The notes: a model not told the origin generated them from the sequence alone. Positions 6,862 to 13,638 are shown, counted from the first letter of the stretch. The stretch: 15,303 nt of DNA from an uncultured Alistipes sp. (GCA_947178455.1 CAMWYI010000025.1:1-15303); one strand, 5' to 3'. Numbers and translations: made by a program.

Positions 6862-8051
6862 TGAAAAAATTTTGGTTCGTACTGGTGTTCGGTATGGCGT
6901 CGCAGGTCGCGGTGGCGGCACAGCTGCCCGTGCTGGTCGGTATGACCGATACGACGGCCTATTTTCCGTTGTTGGAGGGACGTCGTGTGGCCGTGCTGGC
7001 CAATCACACTGCCGTAGCCGAACTGCCCGATGTCGCGGGAGCCGATGCTTCGGGGCGTGTGCATCTGGTCGACCTGTTGCACGGGCGCGGATTCGTGGTG
7101 ACGGGCATCTTTTCGCCCGAACACGGATTTCGCGGCACGGCCGATGCGGGCGAAACGGTGCGCAACTCGGTCGATGCACGGACGGGCATCCCGATTCGCT
7201 CGCTCTATGACGGCAACGCCCGCCGGCCGTCCGATGCCGCAATGGCGTCGTTCGACGTGCTGGTCGTCGACATGCAGGACGTCGGACTGCGGTTCTATAC
7301 CTACCATATCTCGATGCTGCGCCTCATGGAGGCCTGCGCGGCCTGCCATAAGCCGGTCGTCGTGCTTGACCGCCCTAATCCCAACGGACACCTTATCGAC
7401 GGCCCCGTGCTGGAACAGCGGCACCGTTCGGGCGTCGGGATGATTCCCGTGCCGGTGCTGCACGGTCTGACGATGGGCGAAATCGCCCGCATGGCCGTCG
7501 GCGAAGGGTGGGTGGCGCCGTGCGACCTGACCGTCGTGGCGTGCCGCAATTACACCCATGCCACCGAATACGTGCTTCCCGTGCCGCCGTCGCCCAACCT
7601 GCCGACCCAGCGGTCGGTCTATCTTTACGCGTCGCTCTGTCCGTTCGAGGGGACGATTGTCAGCGTCGGACGCGGCACCGACCGGCCTTACGAATGTTTC
7701 GGGCACCCCTCGCTGCGGGGATTGCCCTATGTGTTCACGCCCCGTCCGACCGCCGGAGCCAAACACCCGCCGTTGGAGAGCATGGTGTGTTGCGGGATGA
7801 ATCTGCGGGCCGTGCCGTTGGACGAAGCGCACGACACGGGGTTTTCGCTGCGTTATCTGATTGTTGCTTTGCGTGCTTCGGGGGCGGGCGAGGAGTTCTT
7901 CACGCCGATGTTCGAGAAATTGGTCGGGGTATCTTACGTGCGCTCGATGTTGCTCGACGGCGCGACGGAGGACGAAATCCGTGCCCGCTGGCAGCCGGAA
8001 GTCGAACGTTATCGGACGCTGCGGGCGCAGTATCTGTTGTATGAGGATTGA
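6858..8051 (+). CDS. namZ: DUF1343 protein, NamZ-like exo-beta-N-acetylmuramidase, secreted
   Basis: DUF1343 proteins include Bacillus subtilis NamZ (YbbC), which removes terminal N-acetylmuramic acid from peptidoglycan fragments (CAZy family GH171). The 397-residue product has a signal peptide: MMKK, a hydrophobic core and a probable cut near AVAA-Q (20-22), so it acts in the periplasm or outside. Family landmarks are GRRVAVLANHTAV (41-53), SPEHGFRG (86-93), VVDMQDVGLRFYTY (136-149), LDRPNPNG (170-177), PSPNLPT (244-250) and FEGTIVSVGRGTDRPY (263-278). Two adjacent ATG codons (6858 and 6861) are possible starts; the first overlaps the previous stop. Last gene of the plus-strand cluster, probably with a wall-recycling role, unlike its replication and tRNA neighbours but in keeping with murB. 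No clear terminator follows; the hairpins after 8180 lack T-tracts. Confidence 0.88.
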   Translation: MMKKFWFVLVFGMASQVAVAAQLPVLVGMTDTTAYFPLLEGRRVAVLANHTAVAELPDVAGADASGRVHLVDLLHGRGFVVTGIFSPEHGFRGTADAGETVRNSVDARTGIPIRSLYDGNARRPSDAAMASFDVLVVDMQDVGLRFYTYHISMLRLMEACAACHKPVVVLDRPNPNGHLIDGPVLEQRHRSGVGMIPVPVLHGLTMGEIARMAVGEGWVAPCDLTVVACRNYTHATEYVLPVPPSPNLPTQRSVYLYASLCPFEGTIVSVGRGTDRPYECFGHPSLRGLPYVFTPRPTAGAKHPPLESMVCCGMNLRAVPLDEAHDTGFSLRYLIVALRASGAGEEFFTPMFEKLVGVSYVRSMLLDGATEDEIRARWQPEVERYRTLRAQYLLYED

Positions 8052-8061
8052 GGCGATATTT

Positions 8062-8096
8062 AATTCAGAATTCATAATTCAAAATTCACAATTTTA
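8062..8096. repeat. Tandem heptamer repeat AATTCAn
   Basis: Four back-to-back copies of AATTCAn (8062-8068, 8069-8075, 8076-8082, 8083-8089; last base G, T, A, C in turn) and a decayed fifth copy, AATTTTA (8090-8096). The strongly A/T-rich block contrasts with its GC-rich surroundings and begins 10 bases after the namZ stop. AAAATT-CAC-AATTTT (8081-8095) could also form a weak hairpin. Confidence 0.8.
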
Positions 8097-8114
8097 TTAG
8101 CGCGGCGGACGGTC
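8093..8114 (+). repeat. Copy B of a dispersed intergenic repeat
   Basis: Matches 3532-3553 at 19 of 22 positions and, like it, is followed by GGTTCCTG (8129-8136), here with 14 rather than 4 bases between. It forms the 5' edge of the structured block at 8097-8238. Confidence 0.6.
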
Positions 8115-8238
8115 GTCGGGCTTCGGGAGGTTCCTGCGCCGTTACGGTTTTTGAGGGACGAAGACTGCGGAGCACGCCCATAGGCGGGCCTCCGCTGGCG
8201 GAGGCTTCGGCCCGCGCGACGCAAAGCGTCGCCGCTAA
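8097..8238. other. Structured GC-rich intergenic block, possible RNA or mobile palindromic element
   Basis: The ends are complementary: TTAGC (8097-8101) and GGCG (8104-8107) can pair with CGCCGCTAA (8230-8238) apart from a two-base bulge. Inside are GCCTCCGC-TG-GCGGAGGC (8188-8205), which may be enclosed by GCGG/CCGC (8184-8187 with 8212-8215), and directly next to it the perfect hairpin GCGACGC-AAA-GCGTCGC (8216-8232). No hairpin has a T-tract. Further small hairpins lie downstream (8282-8298, 8310-8330). The only long reading frame here (minus, 8072-8266) has no recognisable product and crosses the tandem repeat. I cannot match it to a known RNA family; it could be a leftover repetitive palindromic element or a non-coding RNA. 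Confidence 0.5.
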
Positions 8239-8344
8239 CGGTCATCAGGCGCACCGATGCCCCCAAATATCCGCCCTTAAAACTGCGGTCTATGCAGTGA
8301 TGCCCTCCCGAAGCGAAAAAACTTTGCTTCTGCCCTAATAAAAA

Positions 8345-8376
8345 TTTGGGGGAGTGGAGAAAAAGGAGTATCTTTG
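8345..8376 (+). promoter_or_regulatory. Promoter of rpmB-rpmG-DUF4295
   Basis: TTTG at 8345-8348 and TATCTTTG at 8369-8376 are separated by 20 bases: both elements of the Bacteroidota housekeeping promoter at ideal spacing. The start of transcription should be near 8380-8384, giving a leader of about 40 bases before the rpmB ATG. Confidence 0.85.
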
Positions 8377-8379
8377 CAT

Positions 8380-8393
8380 CCCCTATATTGGGG
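8380..8393 (+). other. Small hairpin at the 5' end of the rpmB transcript
   Basis: CCCC (8380-8383), loop TATATT, GGGG (8390-8393). It lies right at or next to the predicted transcription start, so the mRNA would begin with a stem. Such 5' stems can protect an mRNA end or be a protein-binding site; which, if either, applies here is unknown. Confidence 0.5.
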
Positions 8394-8420
8394 AGTTGAA
8401 CTTAATTTATTAACTGCACA

Positions 8421-8654
8421 ATGAAAGTTTGCGAAATTACAGGCAAGGTCGCAGTCGTGGGCAACAACGTCTCGCACTCGCACCACAAGACCAAGCGCAA
8501 ATTCAGTCCCAATCTGAAAACCAAGCGCTTCTGGTCCGAAGAGGAAGGCCGGTGGATTACGCTGAAAGTATCCGTCGCCGGTATGAAAACCATCAACAAG
8601 AAAGGGTTGGCCGTCGCTCTGCGCGAAGCCGTCGCCCCGAAGTCCGTTTACTAA
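8421..8654 (+). CDS. rpmB: 50S ribosomal protein bL28
   Basis: A 77-residue structural protein of the large ribosomal subunit. Recognised by the N-terminal MKVCEITGKVAVVGNNVSHS (1-20), the basic KTKRKFSPNLKTKRFW (23-38) and VSVAGMKTINKKG. It keeps a single Cys (Cys4) and no CxxC pair, so it is the zinc-free form. The start has no Shine-Dalgarno; the bases ahead are A/T-rich, as usual in this phylum. It is the first gene after the strong promoter at 8345-8376 and is followed 16 bp later by rpmG, the normal partner in Bacteroidota. Confidence 0.97.
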   Translation: MKVCEITGKVAVVGNNVSHSHHKTKRKFSPNLKTKRFWSEEEGRWITLKVSVAGMKTINKKGLAVALREAVAPKSVY

Positions 8655-8670
8655 ACACAGCACGTAACAC

Positions 8671-8853
8671 ATGGCAAAGAAAGGCAACCGTGTTCAGGTG
8701 ATTCTCGAATGCACCGAACAGAAAGAGAGCGGTGTTCCGGGTATGTCCCGTTACATCACGACCAAGAACAAGAAAAATACGCCCGACCGTCTCGAACGGA
8801 AAAAGTACAATCCGTATCTGAAACGCGTCACCGTACACCGTGAAATCAAATAG
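8671..8853 (+). CDS. rpmG: 50S ribosomal protein bL33
   Basis: A 60-residue large-subunit ribosomal protein. MAKKGNRVQVILECTEQK (1-18), SRYITTKNKKNTPDRLERKK (26-45) and YNPYLKRVTVHREIK match bL33. Only one Cys is present, so this is the zinc-independent version without the four-cysteine ribbon. It lies 16 bp after rpmB and 13 bp before the DUF4295 gene, in the gene order conserved in Bacteroidota. Confidence 0.97.
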   Translation: MAKKGNRVQVILECTEQKESGVPGMSRYITTKNKKNTPDRLERKKYNPYLKRVTVHREIK

Positions 8854-8866
8854 TTGACAGAGAGTT

Positions 8867-9025
8867 ATGGCAAAGAAAGTAGTCGCAACGCTGAAAACCG
8901 GCACGGGTAAGAATTTTACCAAGTGCATCAAAATGGTCAAATCGGAGAAGACCGGCGCTTACATGTTCAAAGAGGGCATCATCCCCAACGAGCAGGTAAA
9001 AGAGTTCTTCGCAGAGAAGAAATAG
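8867..9025 (+). CDS. DUF4295 family small basic protein linked to bL28/bL33
   Basis: A 52-residue protein from the ATG at 8867 to the TAG at 9023-9025: MAKKVVATLKTGTGKNFTKC at the start, then a basic middle (IKMVKSEKTGAYMFKEGII) and the tail NEQVKEFFAEKK. This is the Bacteroidota family DUF4295, found directly after rpmG across the phylum. The lysine-rich composition, size and fixed place suggest a lineage-specific ribosomal or ribosome-associated protein; that is inference from context, not from a motif. It is the last gene before the terminator at 9101-9136. The ftsY and rimO genes that I remember following it in Bacteroides are not here. Confidence 0.88.
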   Translation: MAKKVVATLKTGTGKNFTKCIKMVKSEKTGAYMFKEGIIPNEQVKEFFAEKK

Positions 9026-9100
9026 CGCAAAATTGTAGGTTCAGGGGCCGCACACGGGTCGCGGGCTTTCGGGCTTCGCCGCCGCGCGGGTTCTTGAAAT

Positions 9101-9136
9101 ACAAAGGGCGTTTCCAGTATCGGAAACGCCCTTTGT
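9101..9136. terminator. Bidirectional terminator between convergent operons
   Basis: ACAAAGGGCGTTTCC (9101-9115) and GGAAACGCCCTTTGT (9122-9136) are perfect 15-bp inverted repeats with loop AGTATC. T-containing sequence follows in the plus direction (GTGTTTGTT) and ATTTCAAG in the minus direction. It lies midway between the DUF4295 stop (9025) and the stop of the facing esterase gene (9157), so it probably ends both transcripts. The bases 9026-9100 hold only GC-rich sequence with no recognisable gene. Confidence 0.85.
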
Positions 9137-9156
9137 GTGTTTGTTCGGGACGCGCG

Positions 9157-10248
9157 CTATTTTATCGCTTGCATCGGGGCTTCCCAGCCCGTCAGGGTCG
9201 AGACATAGGGAATCAGCAGCATGGCCATTTTGCGCTGTCCGGCATAGTTTGGGTGGGCCGAAGAGCCCAAGTCGCTGCTGTCGTTGCAGTAGCCCGGAAG
9301 CACGGCGGCGAATCCCAGATTGGGATAGGGGGCTTCGAGGCATATTTCGCGGATGTAGGTGAACGCGGGTTCTTCGACGCGGGGCGCGACACACAGAATC
9401 GGCGTCCGGTCGCCGTAGGCTTCGCGCAACGTGGCCAGAATTTGCAGGTAGGCCGTGCGGAATTCCTCGCGCGAGGGGTGGGGCAGCGTCGAAAAGTCGT
9501 TCGTACCGAGATTGATGACCACCAAATCGGGCCGGAACGGCGCCTTGGCGAAATCCCATGCCGGTGCTTCCCGCAGGTCGAACGTGCGGCCGATGCGCTG
9601 CACCATCGTCAGTGTCGAAGCGGTGTTCTTGTCGCCGTAGTTGCGGGCCGCGCCCTGTCCCGAATGGGAAATCAGCGTGTAATCAGCGCCGAAGTAGCGG
9701 GCGATGATGCACGAGAAGCTCTTGTCGCAGTTTTCGGTTTCGGCCTTGAACGGTTCGTCGGGCGAGAGGCCTTCGGTGCCGTAACCGCAGGTGAGCGAGT
9801 TGCCGATAAATTCGATGTGGCGTCCCGGAGCGGCCGGAGCGGGCAGCAGGCGGCCGTCTTTGTCCAAAAGCACGGCATGAATCGTCGTGCATCCTTGTTC
9901 GGCTTCGGTGCGTTTCTGCATGCGCAGCAGGTGTTCGCCGCGCGGGAGATTCGCGGCCAGCGTGATGAGCGTGTCGCGGCCGGTGACGACGACGACCCCT
10001 GCATCGTGGCCGTCGACAGTTAGGTTGTAGTAGTTTTTTCGGGTGTCCGACACGCGCAGGGCCAGCGTGCGGCCCGTGAAGCGGCACACCATCGTACAGC
10101 CGCTCCAATCGAAGCTCACGCCCTCGTCCGACACCGCCGTGCGGCCGATGTAGCGGATTTCGGGGCTTGCGGCCGGAAAGCTCGCGGGTTCGTGCGCCGA
10201 GAGCGGGCTTGTGCACAGTGCGAGCACTATCAACATCAATCGTTTCAT
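9157..10248 (-). CDS. CE2-like SGNH/GDSL esterase, secreted
   Basis: Probably removes acetyl groups from a carbohydrate outside the cytoplasm. The 363-residue protein starts with a signal peptide (MKRLMLIVLALC, probable cut after PLSA, 15-18). Residues about 22-140 look like the beta-sandwich N-domain of carbohydrate esterase family 2 (RYIGRTA, GRTLALRV, DGHDAGVVVV). The SGNH hydrolase part follows: HIEFIGNSLTCGYGTEG (144-160) with nucleophile Ser151, SHSGQGAARNYGD (194-206), VVINLGTNDFS (243-253) with the block-III GTND, and SSAHPNYAGQRKMA (329-342) with catalytic His332. The usual Asp before HPN is not at its standard position; Asp326 is the nearest, and some CE2 enzymes work with a Ser-His dyad. 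Last gene of the minus operon, 4 bp after the FAD oxidoreductase stop. The natural substrate is not known. Confidence 0.82.
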   Translation of the reverse strand: MKRLMLIVLALCTSPLSAHEPASFPAASPEIRYIGRTAVSDEGVSFDWSGCTMVCRFTGRTLALRVSDTRKNYYNLTVDGHDAGVVVVTGRDTLITLAANLPRGEHLLRMQKRTEAEQGCTTIHAVLLDKDGRLLPAPAAPGRHIEFIGNSLTCGYGTEGLSPDEPFKAETENCDKSFSCIIARYFGADYTLISHSGQGAARNYGDKNTASTLTMVQRIGRTFDLREAPAWDFAKAPFRPDLVVINLGTNDFSTLPHPSREEFRTAYLQILATLREAYGDRTPILCVAPRVEEPAFTYIREICLEAPYPNLGFAAVLPGYCNDSSDLGSSAHPNYAGQRKMAMLLIPYVSTLTGWEAPMQAIK

Positions 10249-10252
10249 GGGA

Positions 10253-12106
10253 TTATTGTTTTTTGAAATTACCTTGAATATCCACCTTCACGCGGTGGAA
10301 CGGGTCGGCTACGGCGTCGATGAGCTGTGCGCATTCGAGGCGGGTCAGCGGACGTGCGGCGTCGTAGTCCGAAAGCAGTTCGGCGGCCGTGCGGTTCAGC
10401 TGGTCGGCCGTCGGTTCGCCCAGCGCTTCGTCGAGCAGGGCGGCCAGCCGCTGGCCGGTGACCGCATCCGAATCATCGGCGAGGGCCACCTGCGGATAGA
10501 CCTCGTGCAGCCCCCGACGCAGCTCCGCTTCGGAAACCGTCCGTTCGGCATCGAACCAGCTTTGGTTCTCCCAGCCGACGTTAGCGCCGCGTCCGCGCAG
10601 GATGCCCGTCGCTCCGATGCGCTGCATGGCGGCGAAACGAGCGTCCGACGGCAGCAGGTCGAGGTAAGGCAACAGATAACAGCCTGCATCGAGCAGCGTT
10701 TGCTGCACCTCGCGCACGGAGACTTCGGCCGGATTGCACTTCTGGGCCGCTGCCAATGCCGCTGCGACACCGGCCGCTTGTCCTAATTGGAGCACGACGG
10801 GTTGCAGGCGCGTGGAACCGTTGACCAGATTGGTGACGGAAATGGATTTTTCGGCGACAATCAGTCCCGGATAACCGGCGGGAAACAACACGCCCAGCGG
10901 CACCCCGTACGACGGCACGGGGTGGAAATAGAGGTTGGGCAGCGACTGCCACCCCGAATAACGGGTGTGATGCTGGTCGACAGGATAGTCGCCGACGGCA
11001 ACGGCCGTGCGGTAAAGAGGTCGTTCGTAAGGGTCGGCGATGTCGCGCAGCGTGAAGCGGACGACGCCGTGCGTGCGGCGCGATTCGCGGTGGTAAGGGA
11101 TGAACGGCAGGCGGTCGTCGGTCGGAAATTCGTCGTCGGCCAGCCCCAGCGTTGCGAAGCCCAGTTGGGTTTGGAGGAAGTAGATGAATCCCAGCGTGTG
11201 GTTTTTGGCCCTGCGCAGGGCTTCGGCCCGTTCGGCGGGGGTCATGTCCACCATATCGACGTAGTAGTCGTTTCCCTCGATAGGCCAGTTGAGCATGTAT
11301 TTGCCGCCGGGCAGCAGCCCGTAGGTAATCATCTTTTCGCGCGGCCACACGCGGTCGGGCTCTTTGGGATTGACGCAGAGCGGATTGGCGCAGCAGCAGG
11401 CGTAGAGCGTCGAATCGTAATCGTCGGGGCGCGGAATCGTGACGTCGCGGCCGTAGTCTTTCAGCACGGCCACGTAGGTCAAATCCTGTATGATGTCGTT
11501 GGCGCGGTCGGGGGCTTCCGTTTCGCCCGTGAGGGCCGAAGCGTCCATGCCCGTGTCGGCGGGAACCCCCAGCATGCGGGCGATGTCGCCCAGCTCGGTG
11601 GCGTCGATGAGCACGCGGGCCGAAACGCGCTGCGACGAACCGTCGGCATGGTCGATGCGCAGATGCCACCGTCCGTTGCGGTAGACGGCATCGGCGACGG
11701 TGGCGCGATAGCGCACGTCGAGCGACTTTTCGCAGGCAGCCATGCGTTTGAAAATCGAATCGCCCACCGAAGGCTCGAACATCACGTTGCTGACCCAGCC
11801 GGTCTTCAAAGCCGCTGCGCCGCCGTAATGCGATTCGAGGGCCGTGCGGAATTCGTGCCACAGCCCGCCCCGCAGGCGGTAGCATCCGTCCGTCGCGCTC
11901 ACGCCGGCCGACGTGAGCATGCCGCCCAGCCAGTCGAACTCCTCGACCAGCAGCGTGCGTGCGCCCAGTCGGGCCGACTGGATGCCGGCCGCCGTACCGG
12001 CGGTTCCGCCGCCTGCGATAACTACATCGTAACGGGTTTCGCGGCAGCCGGTGCCGAGCAGGGCGGCGAGGAGTGCGGCGATGCAAAAAATAACGCTCTT
12101 TTTCAT
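10253..12106 (-). CDS. FAD-dependent oxidoreductase (FAD_oxidored family), probable lipoprotein or exported
   Basis: A 617-residue flavoprotein of unknown substrate. MKKSVIFCIAALLAALLGTG then Cys21 looks like a lipoprotein signal, although Gly at -3 is not ideal for a lipobox. The Rossmann dinucleotide-binding motif is VVIAGGGTAGTAAGIQSARL (28-47), followed by LLVEEFDWLGGMLTSAGVSA (52-71), typical of this family, and DATELGDIARMLGVPAD (168-184). The FAD domain closes with PVPSYGVPLGVLFPAGYPGL (396-415) and LQLGQAAGVAAALA (439-452). The C-terminal ~150 residues hold two segments resembling S-layer homology repeats (about 492-540 and 575-600). Related proteins often occur in glycan-related loci, but no reaction is proven. 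It is 73 bp downstream of the metallophosphoesterase gene, with a hairpin between, and 4 bp upstream of the esterase. Confidence 0.85.
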   Translation of the reverse strand: MKKSVIFCIAALLAALLGTGCRETRYDVVIAGGGTAGTAAGIQSARLGARTLLVEEFDWLGGMLTSAGVSATDGCYRLRGGLWHEFRTALESHYGGAAALKTGWVSNVMFEPSVGDSIFKRMAACEKSLDVRYRATVADAVYRNGRWHLRIDHADGSSQRVSARVLIDATELGDIARMLGVPADTGMDASALTGETEAPDRANDIIQDLTYVAVLKDYGRDVTIPRPDDYDSTLYACCCANPLCVNPKEPDRVWPREKMITYGLLPGGKYMLNWPIEGNDYYVDMVDMTPAERAEALRRAKNHTLGFIYFLQTQLGFATLGLADDEFPTDDRLPFIPYHRESRRTHGVVRFTLRDIADPYERPLYRTAVAVGDYPVDQHHTRYSGWQSLPNLYFHPVPSYGVPLGVLFPAGYPGLIVAEKSISVTNLVNGSTRLQPVVLQLGQAAGVAAALAAAQKCNPAEVSVREVQQTLLDAGCYLLPYLDLLPSDARFAAMQRIGATGILRGRGANVGWENQSWFDAERTVSEAELRRGLHEVYPQVALADDSDAVTGQRLAALLDEALGEPTADQLNRTAAELLSDYDAARPLTRLECAQLIDAVADPFHRVKVDIQGNFKKQ

Positions 12107-12141
12107 GAACGCGGGGATTCGGAAGTAACGGGAGCAGACGA

Positions 12142-12173
12142 CATCCGCACGACCCGATAGGGCCGTGCGGATG
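12142..12173 (-). other. Intercistronic hairpin inside the minus operon
   Basis: CATCCGCACG (12142-12151) pairs perfectly with CGTGCGGATG (12164-12173); past one A-C mismatch, CCC/GGG continues the stem around a GATA loop. It lies 6 bases after the stop of the metallophosphoesterase gene in the direction of transcription. No T-run follows on the minus strand (TCGTCTGCTCCCG), so it is more likely a stabilising or processing stem than a full terminator. Confidence 0.65.
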
Positions 12174-12179
12174 CGATGC

Positions 12180-13622
12180 TTAAAATTCGTCGATTAGCGT
12201 TACGATTTCAATCTGACAGGTATAGGTGCGACCGAAGCGGTCGGTGGCCGTGACTTCGATTCGTTCGGCGTTTTCGGGCAGCGGAACACGATAGTAGTGG
12301 TCCGAAATCGACGGATAAATCCACCGGTGGTCCATTTTGCTGGTGTCCGCGTACATCTTGCGGGCAGCGGGGTCGTAGGCCTCGAACCGTTCGGCCGGGC
12401 CGCAGGGCTTGCCGTCGATGGTGAAGGTTACCTCCCAAGCCGGGTCGCTCGCCCAGATGTTGGCGACGGCGTAACCGGCGAATTCGGGGTGCTTGCGGCC
12501 GTCGTAAACCTGCATTTGGTATTCGGCCGGATAGTCGGTGCATTTGTAGCGCCAGCGTACTTCGTGCTCGTCGATTTCGAATACGGCGTAACCGCGCGGC
12601 GTGCCGTCGGTACAGAGTTCGCCCTGCCACCAAGCGCCGCCCAGCGACGGCACGACGTGCTCGTAAAGCCCCTCGCGAATGGGCGAGTTGTAGGTCGTGT
12701 GGGTGTGTCCCGAAACGATGTGGGCGTCGTAGGGTTTGAGCAGGTCGTAGAGGCCGCGGTGGTTGGTCATCGTGTGGGCCGATGTTTCGTAACGGAACTG
12801 CTTGCGGTCTTTCTCCTCGCAGGTCGAGGGGATGTGCATCGCCACGAAGACGGTCGAACCCGGGGCGACGTGCGACAAATCCTCCTCCAACCAGCGCAAC
12901 TGACGCTCGTCGAGGTAGCCGATGTAGAAGTAGTCGCGTCCGATGTAGAAATTGTCGTCGAGGCAGATGTAGTGCACACGGCCGATATTATAGGAATAAT
13001 AGGACGGGCCGAATTTCGACTCGTAGTTCTTTTGCGAGGTCTCGTGCGAACGGCCGTAGAGCGTCATGTCGTGGTTGCCCATGACGTTGCGGAAGGTGAT
13101 TCCCGTGCGGGCCATCGTCTGGTTGTACTCGTCGTAGAACGAGTGGTCGTGCGAAATCAGGTCGCCGCAGCAGATGCCCTGAAACGGCATGCCGTCGTAT
13201 TGGGCGACGGTCGCCGCAATGTCGTCGGCCGCAGCCGAGAGCTTGGCGAACTCCTTGCGGGCCCAAATCTGCGGGTCGGCCGTGATGATGAGGCCGTAGC
13301 GCGCATCGTCGCCCGCGCGTTTGGTGAGCGTGAAATCGCATTTGCCGTCGGCGGGCATCGGCTCGAAGAAGCGTACCACGCCGTCGGCGACGGGGGCGTC
13401 GTAACCGGCCGGAACCGAGATGAAAACGAACGGATTGGCATCGTCGGCCGTCAGCGTGTAGCGGCCTTTGGCGTCGGTTTGTGCAAACCGTTCGCCGTCG
13501 GATACCCATACGCCCGCCACGCCGCGACCGTCGCAGCTGACGCGTCCGCGAATGCGGACATCCATGGCCTGCGAGCCGACGCAAAGGCCGCTCAACAGGA
13601 GAAACAACAGATATTTTTTCAT
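12180..13622 (-). CDS. Secreted calcineurin-like metallophosphoesterase (MetallophosN/Metallophos/MetallophosC)
   Basis: A two-metal phosphatase or phosphodiesterase acting outside the cytoplasm. The 480-residue product has a signal peptide (MKKYLLFLLLSGLCVGSQA, 1-19), an N-terminal beta domain about 21-105 (IRGRVSCDGRGVAGVWVSDG, TDAKGRYTL) and the catalytic domain with all metal motifs: TADPQ (114-118), CCGDLI (151-156), MGNHD (181-185), MHIP (262-265) and SGHTHTTYNS (304-313). The C-terminal beta domain, from about 345, carries WEVTFTIDGKP and ends EVTATDRFGRTYTCQ. This three-part layout is common in Bacteroidota; substrates are mostly unassigned. It starts 16 bp after the epimerase stop and is followed by a 73-bp gap with a hairpin. 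Confidence 0.9.
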   Translation of the reverse strand: MKKYLLFLLLSGLCVGSQAMDVRIRGRVSCDGRGVAGVWVSDGERFAQTDAKGRYTLTADDANPFVFISVPAGYDAPVADGVVRFFEPMPADGKCDFTLTKRAGDDARYGLIITADPQIWARKEFAKLSAAADDIAATVAQYDGMPFQGICCGDLISHDHSFYDEYNQTMARTGITFRNVMGNHDMTLYGRSHETSQKNYESKFGPSYYSYNIGRVHYICLDDNFYIGRDYFYIGYLDERQLRWLEEDLSHVAPGSTVFVAMHIPSTCEEKDRKQFRYETSAHTMTNHRGLYDLLKPYDAHIVSGHTHTTYNSPIREGLYEHVVPSLGGAWWQGELCTDGTPRGYAVFEIDEHEVRWRYKCTDYPAEYQMQVYDGRKHPEFAGYAVANIWASDPAWEVTFTIDGKPCGPAERFEAYDPAARKMYADTSKMDHRWIYPSISDHYYRVPLPENAERIEVTATDRFGRTYTCQIEIVTLIDEF

Positions 13623-13638
13623 AATTCGTCGGGTTATT

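Noticed and set aside
8097..8238. tRNA gene in the structured block
   Set aside because: No acceptor/T-arm pattern (GGTTCGAnnCC) or CCA-ready end; the stems are simple hairpins.
8072..8266. Minus-strand frame of 64 codons between namZ and rpmB
   Set aside because: It has no recognisable domain, runs through hairpins and the tandem heptamer repeat (its last residues are encoded by it), and has no promoter or start context; best explained as chance coding of the structured block.
8593..8940. Minus-strand frame opposite rpmB/rpmG/DUF4295
   Set aside because: Antisense to three well-supported ribosomal-operon genes, with no family resemblance.
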